A stretch of DNA of 64,000 nucleotides from assembly GCF_019891395.1 (NCBI RefSeq), contig NZ_CP078143.1:3051001-3115000 (forward strand), written 5' to 3'. Positions 19,681 to 27,833 of this stretch are shown piece after piece. Source of the DNA: Nitratireductor kimnyeongensis (GTDB taxonomy: Bacteria > Pseudomonadota > Alphaproteobacteria > Rhizobiales > Rhizobiaceae). The first letter of the stretch is position 1. Every line of letters starts with the position of its first letter. Under the pieces are notes generated by a model. That model was not told the origin of the DNA, did not search any database, and worked only from the letters and a program-made list of their open reading frames with translations. The position numbers were made by a program, and so were the translations under genes.

Positions 19681-20100
19681 ATGAACGAAGATATTGTAAA
19701 ACACGACGATACTCTTATCGAACTGACTGCAGATGTTGTCGCTGCCTATGTCAGCAACAATCCTGTTCCTGCATCCGAACTTTCCAACTTGATTTCAGAT
19801 GTTCATGCAGCGCTCGGCCGTGTTTGCGGCACTCCAGAGACACCGCCTGCTGAAAAGCAGAAGCCGGCCGTGAACCCGAAGCGCTCTGTACATGATGACT
19901 ATATCATCTGTCTCGAGGACGGAAAGAAGTTCAAATCGCTGAAGCGTCACCTGATGACGCATTACGGCATGACGCCCGAACAGTATCGGGAAAAGTGGGG
20001 GCTTGACGCCAATTACCCGATGGTGGCTCCGAGCTATGCCGTGGCGCGTTCGAAACTGGCCAAGCAAATGGGTTTAGGACGCAAGCGCAAGGAAAAATAG
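19681..20100 (+). CDS. mucR: MucR/Ros family zinc-finger-type transcriptional regulator
   Basis: A 139-residue H-NS-like global regulator of exopolysaccharide, motility, virulence or symbiosis and cell-cycle genes in alphaproteobacteria. An N-terminal oligomerisation region (about 1-50) is followed by a linker and the Ros-type DNA-binding domain (about 68-130). The metal site reads C77-x2-D80-x9-H90-x3-H94: the second cysteine of Ros (CLEC) is replaced by aspartate (CLED), a known variant in Mesorhizobium homologues. FKSLKRHL and YPMVAPSYA are strictly family-like. The ATG at 19681 has AAGG upstream; a TTG at 19663 is less likely. A strong terminator follows. Confidence 0.95.
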   Translation: MNEDIVKHDDTLIELTADVVAAYVSNNPVPASELSNLISDVHAALGRVCGTPETPPAEKQKPAVNPKRSVHDDYIICLEDGKKFKSLKRHLMTHYGMTPEQYREKWGLDANYPMVAPSYAVARSKLAKQMGLGRKRKEK

Positions 20101-20142
20101 CATTCGCAAGGCGCCAAGCGCCAGCGCGACTTTCGTGTGTTC

Positions 20143-20171
20143 AAGCGGCGCTTTCGGCGCCGCTTTTTTTT
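20143..20171 (+). terminator. Rho-independent terminator of mucR
   Basis: AAGCGGCGC and GCGCCGCTT form a perfect 9-bp stem around a TTTCG loop, followed by eight Ts in total. It lies about 40 bases after the mucR stop. Confidence 0.95.
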
Positions 20172-20218
20172 GTGGGCCTCCAGAACATCGCGCGAATGCG
20201 TGGCGTGTGGGTATCGGT

Positions 20219-20518
20219 TCACGGGCAGGACACTGGAGTGGACGGCGTTTTCGATGACAATTGCTTCAATGCCTGACTGAGGGCTATGTGTCGATTGAGA
20301 TCGTAGTTCCAATGGTTTCGAGACCCTTTTAGACGTTCCTTCTCAATCAACCGCCTGAGACGGCGAAGCACGTTGACGCGGTCAGGGCCGGAGCTTTTTC
20401 GCGCCTTCTCAAGATCCATACCCCCGACAAGGAAAAGCGCGGCTGTCTGCCGTGCATCCTCATACCGCCTCCGTTTGGCATTCAGGAAGGCGATGCTCTC
20501 CATCTTTACCGTAGTCAT
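20219..20518 (-). CDS. Small basic protein of unknown function
   Basis: A 99-residue soluble protein rich in Arg, Lys and Leu (NAKRRRYEDAR, VLRRLRRLIEKERLKG), predicted mostly helical, with no signal peptide. AAGGA lies seven bases before the ATG. It is convergent with mucR across the mucR terminator and divergent from the DnaA-like gene, with an AT-rich shared upstream region. The charge pattern would suit nucleic-acid or protein binding, but I recognise no family. Confidence 0.65.
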   Translation of the reverse strand: MTTVKMESIAFLNAKRRRYEDARQTAALFLVGGMDLEKARKSSGPDRVNVLRRLRRLIEKERLKGSRNHWNYDLNRHIALSQALKQLSSKTPSTPVSCP

Positions 20519-20728
20519 GCTCGATCCTTCATGTGGTGAGCGATCACTATGAGGCGCCTTGCTGCAGCGGGGATAAACCAGAAGGGAGATTTGCGGTGCG
20601 ATCTTATTTATATAATTTTTTCATATAGTTAAGTGATTTTTTCTCTTTGAATGTTCGTAATTTGTTCCCGCGTATGGTTGTGTAGGGTATAAGAATTTAT
20701 TCCTCTTTCCTGTGAAGGGATAAAGACT
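20519..20728. promoter_or_regulatory. AT-rich divergent promoter region
   Basis: 210 bases between the small basic protein gene and the DnaA-like gene. The central part (20600-20700) is strongly AT-rich with runs of T and TATATAA-like stretches. It should contain both promoters. The composition resembles the mucR leader, so MucR binding is possible but unproven. Confidence 0.4.
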
Positions 20729-21154
20729 GTGCTTTCAAACGCTACCAATTCGACGGAACAAGAAGACGGGCGAGTTAAAACGCCTGACAATCAGACATCG
20801 GTAACGCTGCACCGCCGTCTCAGTCCCATTCCCGAGGAGCGTGTCGGGGAGGTTTGTGAATGTGTTCTCGACATCGTCGCGGCACTGTTCAATGTGAGCG
20901 GGCGGGAGCTGCGCGAAACACGCCGTTCATCGACGAGCGTAACGCGTGTGCGGCAGATCGGTATGTATGCCGCACATGTGATCCTCGGACTTAACATGAG
21001 TGAAGTCGGACGCGGATTCGGCCGCGACCGAACAACGGTTCAATATGCGTGTCATGTCATAGAGGACATGCGTGACGATGAGGAATTTGACCGCATCGTT
21101 CTGATGACGGAGCGTATTACTGCGGCCGCATTCAGGAACACGGAGCTGCGCTGA
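20729..21154 (+). CDS. Stand-alone DnaA domain IV-like DNA-binding protein
   Basis: A 141-residue protein whose C-terminal half (about 40-130) matches the DnaA C-terminal helix-turn-helix domain. It has a basic RRSSTSVTRVRQIGMYAAHV helix, then a segment ending GRDRTTVQYAC, the counterpart of the DnaA-box-recognition signature RDHTTVLHA. There is no AAA+ ATPase domain, so it cannot act as an initiator by itself; it could bind DnaA boxes and modulate initiation or transcription. The GTG start has AGGGA upstream. The gene ends one base before a DUF6456 gene, so the two are co-translated. Confidence 0.83.
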   Translation: MLSNATNSTEQEDGRVKTPDNQTSVTLHRRLSPIPEERVGEVCECVLDIVAALFNVSGRELRETRRSSTSVTRVRQIGMYAAHVILGLNMSEVGRGFGRDRTTVQYACHVIEDMRDDEEFDRIVLMTERITAAAFRNTELR

Positions 21155-21155
21155 C

Positions 21156-21980
21156 ATGGCTGTCAAACGTGAAGAGTTGCGCCACGCGCGCGAAAGATGC
21201 CGTTGCTTGCGATTTCTGCAGAAGGGAGTGGCGTGGCTTCAACCTGGTGCCAAAGAGGCGAGCGTGCTTCTCGATGGCGGCGAGCGGGGAACGATCTCCA
21301 TATTGCTCGATGTGCTGAAGGCGCTGGAGAAGGACGATCTCGTCTCCGTTCGTGAGGACCAGGTGGCCTTGACGGCGGCCGGTATTGCCTGCGCGCGGCG
21401 ATTGGCTGCAAAACAGGAGCCTTTTGCAAGCCAGCATCGGGAGATCGAGCGCCGGGTTTTACATCAGGCTGCCCAGAAGAGGTTCATTACAGCATCGCTC
21501 AGCGAATCGCCGCTGGCGCAACTGGCGAACCGGCGTATGCGCAACGGCAAGCCGTTTCTCACGCGCGCGGAATTCGACGCCGGTGAGAGATTGCGCACCG
21601 ATTACACACGCGGGCAGATCATGCCGCGCTTGAGTGCCAGCTGGATGGCGTCGGTGTCGGGCAAGAAACATGGCTCCGGTGCCGGAGGTGGCGTGGAACT
21701 GACGCAGGCTGCTCTGGCTTCGCGTCAGCGTGTCGATCGGGCGCTCGTGGCCGTCGGGCCGGAGCTCGCCGGAGTTCTGGTCGATATATGTTGCTTTCTG
21801 AAGGGCTTCGAACAGGTGGAGATGGAGCGGGGATGGCCGGTCCGATCCGCCAAGGTCGTGCTCAAGACCGCGCTGGGAGTGCTCGCCCGCCATTATGAGC
21901 CTCCACCACGCAGGGAAAGCGGAACAGCGAGGTCGATCCTGCACTGGGGAGCGCAGGATTATCGCCCCAAGCTCGCATGA
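21156..21980 (+). CDS. DUF6456 domain protein
   Basis: A 274-residue protein with an N-terminal winged-helix-like part (about 15-90, including KALEKDDLVSV followed by LTAAG) and a C-terminal DUF6456-like region. The latter contains LANRRMRNGKPFLTRAEFDAG and FLKGFEQVEMERGWPVRSAKVVLKTAL-type sequence. The start is one base after the DnaA-like gene's stop, which suggests a functional pair. The Gly/Ser linker near residues 165-178 separates two folded parts. DNA binding is inferred; function is unknown. Confidence 0.78.
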   Translation: MAVKREELRHARERCRCLRFLQKGVAWLQPGAKEASVLLDGGERGTISILLDVLKALEKDDLVSVREDQVALTAAGIACARRLAAKQEPFASQHREIERRVLHQAAQKRFITASLSESPLAQLANRRMRNGKPFLTRAEFDAGERLRTDYTRGQIMPRLSASWMASVSGKKHGSGAGGGVELTQAALASRQRVDRALVAVGPELAGVLVDICCFLKGFEQVEMERGWPVRSAKVVLKTALGVLARHYEPPPRRESGTARSILHWGAQDYRPKLA

Positions 21981-21988
21981 ACGGTCAG

Positions 21989-22013
21989 CTGATTGCCCGG
22001 AACGGGCAGTCAG
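21989..22013. terminator. Hairpin between convergent DUF6456 and sufE genes
   Basis: CTGATTGCCCG and CGGGCAGTCAG form an 11-bp stem (one wobble pair) around GAA. It covers the short gap between the two convergent genes and the sufE stop codon. There is no T tract on either side, so it may act as a transcript-end stabiliser or a weak bidirectional terminator. Confidence 0.4.
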
Positions 22014-22438
22014 CCCGTGGCGGGCGCTGCCTCGGTGGCTTCTTTTTTTATGCGCTGCACCATCGATCGCAATCCGTTGGCGCGCTGGGGTGTGAGATGC
22101 TCGTCGAGACCGAGTCTGGTCATCACGTCTTCGGCATCGATTTTCAGGATTTCGCTGGCGCGCCTGCCTGAAAACAGGAGCAGCATGATGGCGACAAGTC
22201 CTCGCACTATGTGCGCGTCCGAATCGCCTTTGAAGGTGAGGACGGGGTCGCTGCCTTCTCCGCGATCCGTTTGAAGCCAGACCTGGCTTACACAGCCGCG
22301 TACCCGGTGGGCCTCGTCGCGCGCCGTTTCGGGGTAGGAAGGCAGATTGTTGCCAAGATCGATGATGTAGCGATAACGCTCTTCCCAATCGTCGAGGAAG
22401 GCGAAGTCGTCGTAGAGAGTGTCAATCGTCGTGCTCAT
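22010..22438 (-). CDS. sufE: SufE sulfur-acceptor protein for Fe-S cluster assembly
   Basis: A 142-residue SufE/CsdE protein. C49 in VRGCVSQVW is the cysteine that accepts persulfide from the SufS desulfurase and passes it to the SufBCD scaffold. The start is taken at the ATG at 22438 (MSTTIDTLYDDF), where family similarity begins; an upstream ATG at 22474 would add 12 unrelated residues. It is separated from the rest of the suf operon, as is common in rhizobia. Confidence 0.93.
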   Translation of the reverse strand: MSTTIDTLYDDFAFLDDWEERYRYIIDLGNNLPSYPETARDEAHRVRGCVSQVWLQTDRGEGSDPVLTFKGDSDAHIVRGLVAIMLLLFSGRRASEILKIDAEDVMTRLGLDEHLTPQRANGLRSMVQRIKKEATEAAPATG

Positions 22439-22510
22439 TGGGCCGGATATAGTGATTGACCGGCCGTTCGTCACGGAAAACCTTTGCTCGCTGCGAAATG
22501 CCGATAGGCT

Positions 22511-22864
22511 CTAATGATCTGCAGGATTCTCTGGAACACTGCCGGTGGTCAATGGCGCTTCCGTCGTGCCGGCGATTGTCTCGGCGGGAGTCTCCGTCGG
22601 CTCTTCAAGCATTTCGTAGGCAAACCGGGCGCTTTCGCGGGCGCGAGCCCCGATCGTCTGGAGTGCGGCGCGTCCGGTGGCGCATACTTCGGGCTTTCGC
22701 TCGCAGATGCCAACCATGTCGGTGATTGCTTCGCGCGCTGCCCCCAATGCCTGCAGGGCACCGACCTGTGGCGTCTCCGTGGTGTCCTGGCCGCCTGTGC
22801 CTCCGATAGGCAAGAGCAGCAGCACCAGCGAAAGCCAGAAGATCGAGCGAATTATAAAGCCCAT
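22511..22864 (-). CDS. Small secreted or membrane-anchored protein, DUF5330-like
   Basis: A 117-residue protein with one N-terminal hydrophobic helix (residues 3-20), a soluble part with two cysteines (ICERKPEVC) that may form a disulfide in the periplasm, and a Pro/Thr/Glu-rich C-terminal tail. The pattern fits the short DUF5330 proteins of Hyphomicrobiales; that match is from memory. The start at 22864 puts the hydrophobic helix directly after the initiator. It is on the same strand as sufE and 72 bases upstream of it. Confidence 0.65.
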   Translation of the reverse strand: MGFIIRSIFWLSLVLLLLPIGGTGGQDTTETPQVGALQALGAAREAITDMVGICERKPEVCATGRAALQTIGARARESARFAYEMLEEPTETPAETIAGTTEAPLTTGSVPENPADH

Positions 22865-23305
22865 GACGTCCAGTCCCGTTTTTGCCCCGAAGGGTGTCCC
22901 TGGCGAACACAATGCCATGCCCACGCCAAGAAGCTCTTGAGAATTCTCCTAAAATTGAAGGCAAACTTTTTAAAAGTTCGGAAATGCCCGCCTTTGACGC
23001 AAAGGCGTTTCAAACCCGTAGAAACATGGTTACGTTTCGTTCACTATCTAACGACCTGAGACAATTGTGTTTTTTCTTCCATATGTCCTGTTTTATGGGT
23101 TTTCTGAATGGTCGTTTTGGCGGCAACTTTGTTCAGCGGGCGTTAACCATGACGACATTCACAAGGGTTTGACCGGCCGATTTCTCGCATTTTTACCCTT
23201 GCCGCCGGTCGTTTGAGGGCTGCGCTTATCCTTTCCTTAAACGCTCGGTGCGAGTCTCGGCAGGAACAAGAACCCGCCGAACGGACAAAACAAGAGCGCG
23301 TCGAG
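22865..23305. other. Divergent non-coding region upstream of the DivJ-like kinase
   Basis: About 440 bases between the DUF5330-like gene (leftward) and the histidine kinase gene (rightward). It has an AT-rich centre (22940-23110) and a TTAACCATG half-site near 23145, but no full TTAA-N7-TTAA CtrA box by eye. If the kinase begins at the TTG at 23213 the region shrinks by 93 bases. I found no convincing gene in it. Confidence 0.5.
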
Positions 23306-25117
23306 TTGAGTTCACGAGTAGCATCATATCAAGAATGGCTGGCAGCCCTATCAGCCGCTTGCGGAAGGCTTATTCACCCCAGTGTCGAAGACGGGGTGGA
23401 ACGCTCCCGCCAATTGCGGTTGGCAGCGGTGCTTCTGACGGCGCCCTTCCTCTTCGCGGGAGCAGTAGCGTTGCTTCTGGCCGGCACTTTGGGCTTCGCC
23501 CCGACACTGGCGCTTGCCAGCGCCGGCTTTGCAGTGAGCTGGCTTGCTGCCGCCGGCCTGTTTGCAAGCGGGCGGGGGGTCGCCATTGAAACGCTCGCCC
23601 TGGTTCTTGGTATTGCCGCCGTCAGCGCATTGATCGTCCTTTCCGGCGGCTTTGTTTCTCCGTTGACAGCCCTGACCGGGGTTCTCGCAACGGAAAGTGT
23701 ATGGATAGCACGAACGCGCCGCGCTCTTTTGATTGGTGTTCTCGCTGGCGCGCTTTCTCTAGGGTTGGCCGCCTTTGGCGGAGTTTTGGATACTCACTTT
23801 GCTTCAACGCTGCCGCTCGCCGCGCATTGGCTGATCCCGCTTGCCTATGTAGCAACGCTGGCCCTGCGTTTCCGGGCGTTGCAGGCTGAGCAAGTGCGCG
23901 GTTCTGTTTCCGCGAAAGGGGGGGGCATCGAGGCTATGATGAGCGCCCTGGTGCTGCGCCTTGAAGGGACCGGCGACGTGGTGGATGCGTCCGCGCAGGC
24001 CGAGCAGATCCTGAACGTCCGGTCGGACATCCTGTTGGGGACTGGATTTTTCGAGCGCATTCATGTGGGCGATCGCGTGGCCTATCTGTGCGCGGTCTCC
24101 GATGTAAGCGGCGGTGCTGACAAGCGTACCATCAGCATCCGCCTGCGCATGCCTGCGGAAGAGCACGGGCTTCGTGCGTCCGGTTATCGCCAGTTTGGCG
24201 TTGAATTCCTCAAAGAGGAAGATGCAACGCAGGTGGTGGCAATCGTGCGTGACGAGAGCGACCTGGCCGATCTGGAGCACGACCTGATGCGTGCTCGCGA
24301 AGAGGCTCGGATCGCGAAGGTCGAAAGCAAACGCATGCTGGCGGCCGTCAGTCATGAACTCCGGACGCCGCTGAATGCCATTCTTGGCTTTTCCGACACG
24401 CTGCAGACGGAGATTTTTGGACGCTTCTCCAATGATCGGCAGCGGGAATATGTCCGGCTCATTCACGAGGCCGGCGAACATCTCCTCTCGGTGGTAAACT
24501 CCACGCTGGAAATCTCCAAGCTGGAGGCAGGTACCTACACGCTGCACCCGGAGGCGTTCAGCTTCTCGGACGCCGTGGATGCCAGTGTCGCGTTCGCCCG
24601 AGCGGATGCCACCTCACGTGCGGTGGATGTGGATGTGGCGATCGCGGAGAATGTCGGCGTCGTCTATTGCGACCGGCGCGCGGTGCAGCAGGTGTTGATA
24701 AACCTTCTCTCGAACGCCGTGAAATTTTCACACGCCAACGGCTGTGTGCGGGTGAAGGCAGAGCGAACGGGCAATCGCCTTGACTTCAGCGTCACCGATA
24801 ATGGTATCGGGATTTCGGCCGATGACCTTGAGCGAATCGGAGAGCCTTTTGCCCAGGTTCGGAGCGAAGCGACAAGGCACGTTGAGGGAACCGGCCTTGG
24901 CCTGGCGCTGGTGAAAGGACTGGTGAGCCTTCAGGGTGGTGGCATGACCATCGACAGTGCGCCGGGTGAGGGCACATGTGTGAGCATTTCGCTGCCAGTG
25001 GGCGTGGGCGCGGAAAAGGACGAGATCGGCCGGGGTGGAAAACCGGCAACCAACCCGGCAAATGACCCGGCAACTGAGAATGAGTGGGGTAATGAAGAAT
25101 ACCGCAAGACGGCCTGA
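23306..25117 (+). CDS. Membrane-bound PAS sensor histidine kinase, DivJ-like
   Basis: About 603 residues. Five to six transmembrane helices occupy roughly residues 38-190, followed by a degenerate PAS region (about 210-320). A HisKA domain with phospho-acceptor H350 (SHELRTPLNAILGF) and a HATPase domain (N box NLLSNAVKFS, G boxes DNGIG and GTGLGLALVKG) follow. The many-helix N-terminus plus PAS plus kinase resembles DivJ, the polar kinase that phosphorylates DivK in the CtrA pathway; this is inference from architecture. There is no good ATG: TTG at 23306 begins just before the conserved SYQEWLA region, and TTG at 23213 would add 31 residues. The end overlaps the next gene by 38 bases. Confidence 0.85.
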   Translation: MSSRVASYQEWLAALSAACGRLIHPSVEDGVERSRQLRLAAVLLTAPFLFAGAVALLLAGTLGFAPTLALASAGFAVSWLAAAGLFASGRGVAIETLALVLGIAAVSALIVLSGGFVSPLTALTGVLATESVWIARTRRALLIGVLAGALSLGLAAFGGVLDTHFASTLPLAAHWLIPLAYVATLALRFRALQAEQVRGSVSAKGGGIEAMMSALVLRLEGTGDVVDASAQAEQILNVRSDILLGTGFFERIHVGDRVAYLCAVSDVSGGADKRTISIRLRMPAEEHGLRASGYRQFGVEFLKEEDATQVVAIVRDESDLADLEHDLMRAREEARIAKVESKRMLAAVSHELRTPLNAILGFSDTLQTEIFGRFSNDRQREYVRLIHEAGEHLLSVVNSTLEISKLEAGTYTLHPEAFSFSDAVDASVAFARADATSRAVDVDVAIAENVGVVYCDRRAVQQVLINLLSNAVKFSHANGCVRVKAERTGNRLDFSVTDNGIGISADDLERIGEPFAQVRSEATRHVEGTGLGLALVKGLVSLQGGGMTIDSAPGEGTCVSISLPVGVGAEKDEIGRGGKPATNPANDPATENEWGNEEYRKTA

Positions 25118-26033
25118 ACCGGAGGTCACATTTGGAACTCTGCTTCGCGCCGGAGCAACCGGCGTCGGGATGGCAATCGTTCGCAATCCTTTGGCTGTCG
25201 GTGCCGTAACAGCCTTTGCTGTCGCATTTTCCTTCGTCTCGGCAAACGCTCTTTGGTATCAGCCGCATTTCCATTCCGGTGCGTTGATCTCGACCCGAAC
25301 GCCCGTTTTCACTGAACCACGGAGCATGTCCACGCCTTCGCAGCCCGCCCGCCTCGAGGAAACACCGCGTCAGGCTCCTCGGCAGGTGGCCCCCGATCGG
25401 GACACGACCGGGGCGATCCCAGTCGAGAATCCCCAGGACGTGGCTGGCGGAGACCCGACCATACGTCAGGTGCAATCGGTCCTTCGGGATCTGGGGTTGT
25501 ACCGCGGCACGATTGACGGTCTCGAGGGCCCCGAGACCCGCACGGCAATCGAAAACTATCGTCGTATCGTGGATCTGGATCCAACGCCGACGGTCGACGA
25601 AGCCCTGCTGCGCCAACTTGGGCTCTCGGCCACGCCGCAGCCGGCCGAGACCACGTCGAACCTGTCGGTGACGCCGACATCGGTACCGCCTGTCGCACCG
25701 ACCCCGACACCTCGTCCTGCCTATCAGCGCTCCGCTACAGCTCCCGTCAACGTCCAACCGGCCGCGGAGCGGGTACCGATACCGACGGCGGAAGTGCCGC
25801 AAGCACGTGTCCAGACGGCCGCTCTCGAAACCACCGAGGCGGACCCCACAATCATGCGTGTACAGGCCGGGCTGAAGGCGTTTGGCAATGACGGGATCGA
25901 GGTGGACGGTCTTCTGGGGGAAAATACCCAGGCCGCTATTCGTGAGTTTCAGAGCCTTTTCGGACTCCCTGTCACCGGGCAGCCGGACCAGACGCTCCTT
26001 GCAAAAATGCGTGAGGTTGGCCTGACCAACTGA
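25080..26033 (+). CDS. Peptidoglycan-binding domain protein with membrane anchor
   Basis: About 317 residues with one hydrophobic segment (roughly residues 30-55), then a Pro/Thr-rich periplasmic part bearing two peptidoglycan-binding-1 repeats. Repeat one is around VQSVLRDLGLYRGTIDGLEG; repeat two is near the C-terminus (VQAGLKAFGNDGIEVDGLLG and AIREFQSLFGLPVTG). These bind cell-wall glycan or peptide stems. The start overlaps the DivJ-like kinase gene; ATGs at 25035, 25080 and 25092 are possible, and 25092 has GAGTGGGG nearby. Overlap with the kinase suggests coupled expression and a link between kinase signalling and the cell wall. Confidence 0.8.
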   Translation: MSGVMKNTARRPEPEVTFGTLLRAGATGVGMAIVRNPLAVGAVTAFAVAFSFVSANALWYQPHFHSGALISTRTPVFTEPRSMSTPSQPARLEETPRQAPRQVAPDRDTTGAIPVENPQDVAGGDPTIRQVQSVLRDLGLYRGTIDGLEGPETRTAIENYRRIVDLDPTPTVDEALLRQLGLSATPQPAETTSNLSVTPTSVPPVAPTPTPRPAYQRSATAPVNVQPAAERVPIPTAEVPQARVQTAALETTEADPTIMRVQAGLKAFGNDGIEVDGLLGENTQAAIREFQSLFGLPVTGQPDQTLLAKMREVGLTN

Positions 26034-26091
26034 TGTGGGTGAGGCCCTCCCGGCAGCTTGATCGTCCACCGCCACCAAGGAGACGCTGCCC

Positions 26092-26439
26092 ATGCGCCTG
26101 ACCAGTGAGTTTTGGGTTTCAGCCTTGACCAAGCGGCTCTTTGCTGAGGGTGGGTTTGCCACGGTTCTGCAAAAAGGCGCACGCGAGGCCGGAACCATTT
26201 TTATTCTGTTGCGCAATCGTCTTGGCCAGCAGGCTCTTTATGGCCCTGCAGCGCAGGCCGTTTATGACGAGGCGCGGCCCAATGAGCGGCGCTTCGCACT
26301 GATTGCGAAAGATAGCGACCAGGCAATCGACAAACATCTCGAACGGGAACGCCGCTTCGATCCTGATTTCTGGCTGGTTGAAATCGAGGTGATGGACCTC
26401 GATGAGGCAGAACGCTATTTCGAGATTGCTGCCGGTTGA
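26092..26439 (+). CDS. DUF1491 family protein
   Basis: A 115-residue soluble protein conserved in alphaproteobacteria. It begins MRLTSEFWVSAL and ends with the typical FDPDFWLVEIEVMD segment. AAGGAG lies nine bases before the ATG. It is co-directional with the peptidoglycan-binding gene. Its last 25 bases overlap the 3' end of the convergent DUF2336 gene. Function is unknown. Confidence 0.85.
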   Translation: MRLTSEFWVSALTKRLFAEGGFATVLQKGAREAGTIFILLRNRLGQQALYGPAAQAVYDEARPNERRFALIAKDSDQAIDKHLERERRFDPDFWLVEIEVMDLDEAERYFEIAAG

Positions 26440-27329
26440 GGCGATTGCCCGGGGTTGCTTAGTCCGCCTTGCCAATCACGCAGCCTTTGCCTCGCGGCCT
26501 CAAGGGAAAGAGCCTCGTAGCGTTCCAGGAAGAAAGAGATCGAGCTGCGCTGCGTGAAGAGCCCCGGAAAAACTGTGGCGGAGAGAAGAAACGCCTCTGC
26601 TTCCCCGATCTGCAGCGCTTTCAACGCCACGATGAGTTCACCATAGGTAGGAAAACCGGTGATCTCGCAAGCCGCGTTTTTTGAAATGCCCAGAATCGAC
26701 GACAGCGCCTTTTCAAGGGCATCACGCTCTCCGGAAAAAGCCGCAGCGCGCAGCGTACGGGCCGCTTCATTCGCTGCGGGAAGACTGTGGTGGCTATCCT
26801 GCTGTGCGGGAGGGCTCTGCGAATTGGCCGCGCGCATTATGAGACGGAGACGGTGACGCACTTCCGCTTCCACGGCGCTGCCACCTGTTTGCGTTTCGCT
26901 GTCGGGTTCAGACCCTTGCGCCGAGAGCGCGCGCGTCAAGGCGACAATTGCCGAATTGAGGCCAGCTCGCCGCCCAATGACACGCGCATGCGCCCTGCCG
27001 TGACGGGCAAGAAGGCCGATCAGGTCCACGTCAGAGAGCGCCGGGGAGCGCATCAAAAGGGGAGCGGAAATCTCTGCAGGTTCGTCTGCCAGCTTCTTGA
27101 TCAGCCCCCTTGGCGGATTTTGGCACTCCGACAGCACTGCGGCTGCATAACGGCGTGTTTCCGTGGAGATCATCGGATAAAGGGGGAGGGCGAGATCATC
27201 CAGCTGCGCGATTTCGCGTCGAGTAGGACGCGTAAGGGACGAAAATGCCGAGACTGCCGCGCGAAACAGCCGCTCGGGTCGTTGCGCTTCCCCGCCTGAA
27301 GCCAGTTGCCTGAATACAGCGGAAGACAC
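26415..27329 (-). CDS. DUF2336 domain protein
   Basis: A 304-residue helical-repeat protein. DUF2336 proteins are built of HEAT-like helical pairs; here repeats such as EIAQLDDLALPLYPMI, RRYAAAVLSECQNPP and ISAPLLMRSPALSDVDLIGL are visible, and the C-terminal FLERYEALSLEAARQRLRDW is typical. The GTG start has GGAGG ten bases upstream. It overlaps the convergent DUF1491 gene by 25 bases. Family members sit near motility and signalling genes in some alphaproteobacteria; no role can be assigned here. Confidence 0.78.
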   Translation of the reverse strand: MSSAVFRQLASGGEAQRPERLFRAAVSAFSSLTRPTRREIAQLDDLALPLYPMISTETRRYAAAVLSECQNPPRGLIKKLADEPAEISAPLLMRSPALSDVDLIGLLARHGRAHARVIGRRAGLNSAIVALTRALSAQGSEPDSETQTGGSAVEAEVRHRLRLIMRAANSQSPPAQQDSHHSLPAANEAARTLRAAAFSGERDALEKALSSILGISKNAACEITGFPTYGELIVALKALQIGEAEAFLLSATVFPGLFTQRSSISFFLERYEALSLEAARQRLRDWQGGLSNPGQSPQPAAISK

Positions 27330-27425
27330 GCAGACCTATACCTCCGAAACGCGACTGAGAACAAAATGCGCTGCCGGCGACAGAAGTGACGAAGCCGACC
27401 ATTGATGAGATTTACACCAATTCCC

Positions 27426-27441
27426 TTAGCAAGCTGTTAAC
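27426..27441. promoter_or_regulatory. Candidate CtrA-binding box
   Basis: TTAG-N7-TTAAC differs by one base from the CtrA consensus TTAA-N7-TTAA(C). It lies in the divergent region between the DUF2336 gene and a small basic protein gene, with another TTAACC half-site near 27533. The match was made by eye; CtrA control is inference. Confidence 0.35.
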
Positions 27442-27511
27442 CGGTTTCTTTAGATTTGCGTTCAGACTTTCCGGTTTCCAGCCTTTCAGGGCGGGTTGGT
27501 GGTGCCCGCAG

Positions 27512-27529
27512 TTCGTTACCGGTAACGAA
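27512..27529. promoter_or_regulatory. 18-base perfect palindrome, probable operator
   Basis: TTCGTTACCGGTAACGAA is identical to its reverse complement over all 18 bases. It lies 75 bases upstream of the small gene at 27605 and 182 bases upstream of the DUF2336 gene. Its length, symmetry and lack of a T run point to a dimeric regulator's operator; the regulator is unknown. Confidence 0.5.
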
Positions 27530-27604
27530 ACGTTAACCATGTGCTGCCTTACTGGAGGAAGGAGGCGTTGCGTACCACTCCGTCACAGAAAGGGACGCGA
27601 TGTC

Positions 27605-27793
27605 ATGGCGACGATTTTGAGCTTGGCGACTGCTGCGAAACGAACGACAGCGGTTGCGTCGAAAAAGCGGTCTTCCAGCGCGTCGATCATCATTTTTCCC
27701 GGCGTGCGCTACGAAAGACGACCGGAGAGCGACCCCGACAACGGCGGAGATGATCGCCCGCAGGATGTCCGCCGCCGCTCCACCAAAGGGTGA
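27605..27793 (+). CDS. Small basic protein of unknown function
   Basis: A 62-residue protein: a positively charged N-terminal half (AKRTTAVASKKRSSS), a hydrophobic core IIIFPGVRYER, and a charged tail. A GGGA ribosome site lies before the ATG. The IIIFPGVRYE motif recurs in short proteins of related rhizobia as I remember them, which supports a real gene. The frame is open upstream, but no ribosome site or conserved sequence supports an earlier start. Function is unknown. Confidence 0.6.
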   Translation: MATILSLATAAKRTTAVASKKRSSSASIIIFPGVRYERRPESDPDNGGDDRPQDVRRRSTKG

Positions 27794-27833
27794 GAGTTCA
27801 GCGTCCGGCAGCCCAATTGCGTGATCCCGACTC

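Noticed and set aside
24792..26216. 474-codon minus-strand frame opposite the kinase and peptidoglycan-binding genes
   Set aside because: An Arg/Gly/Pro-rich shadow frame without ribosome site or motif; the plus-strand genes explain the region.
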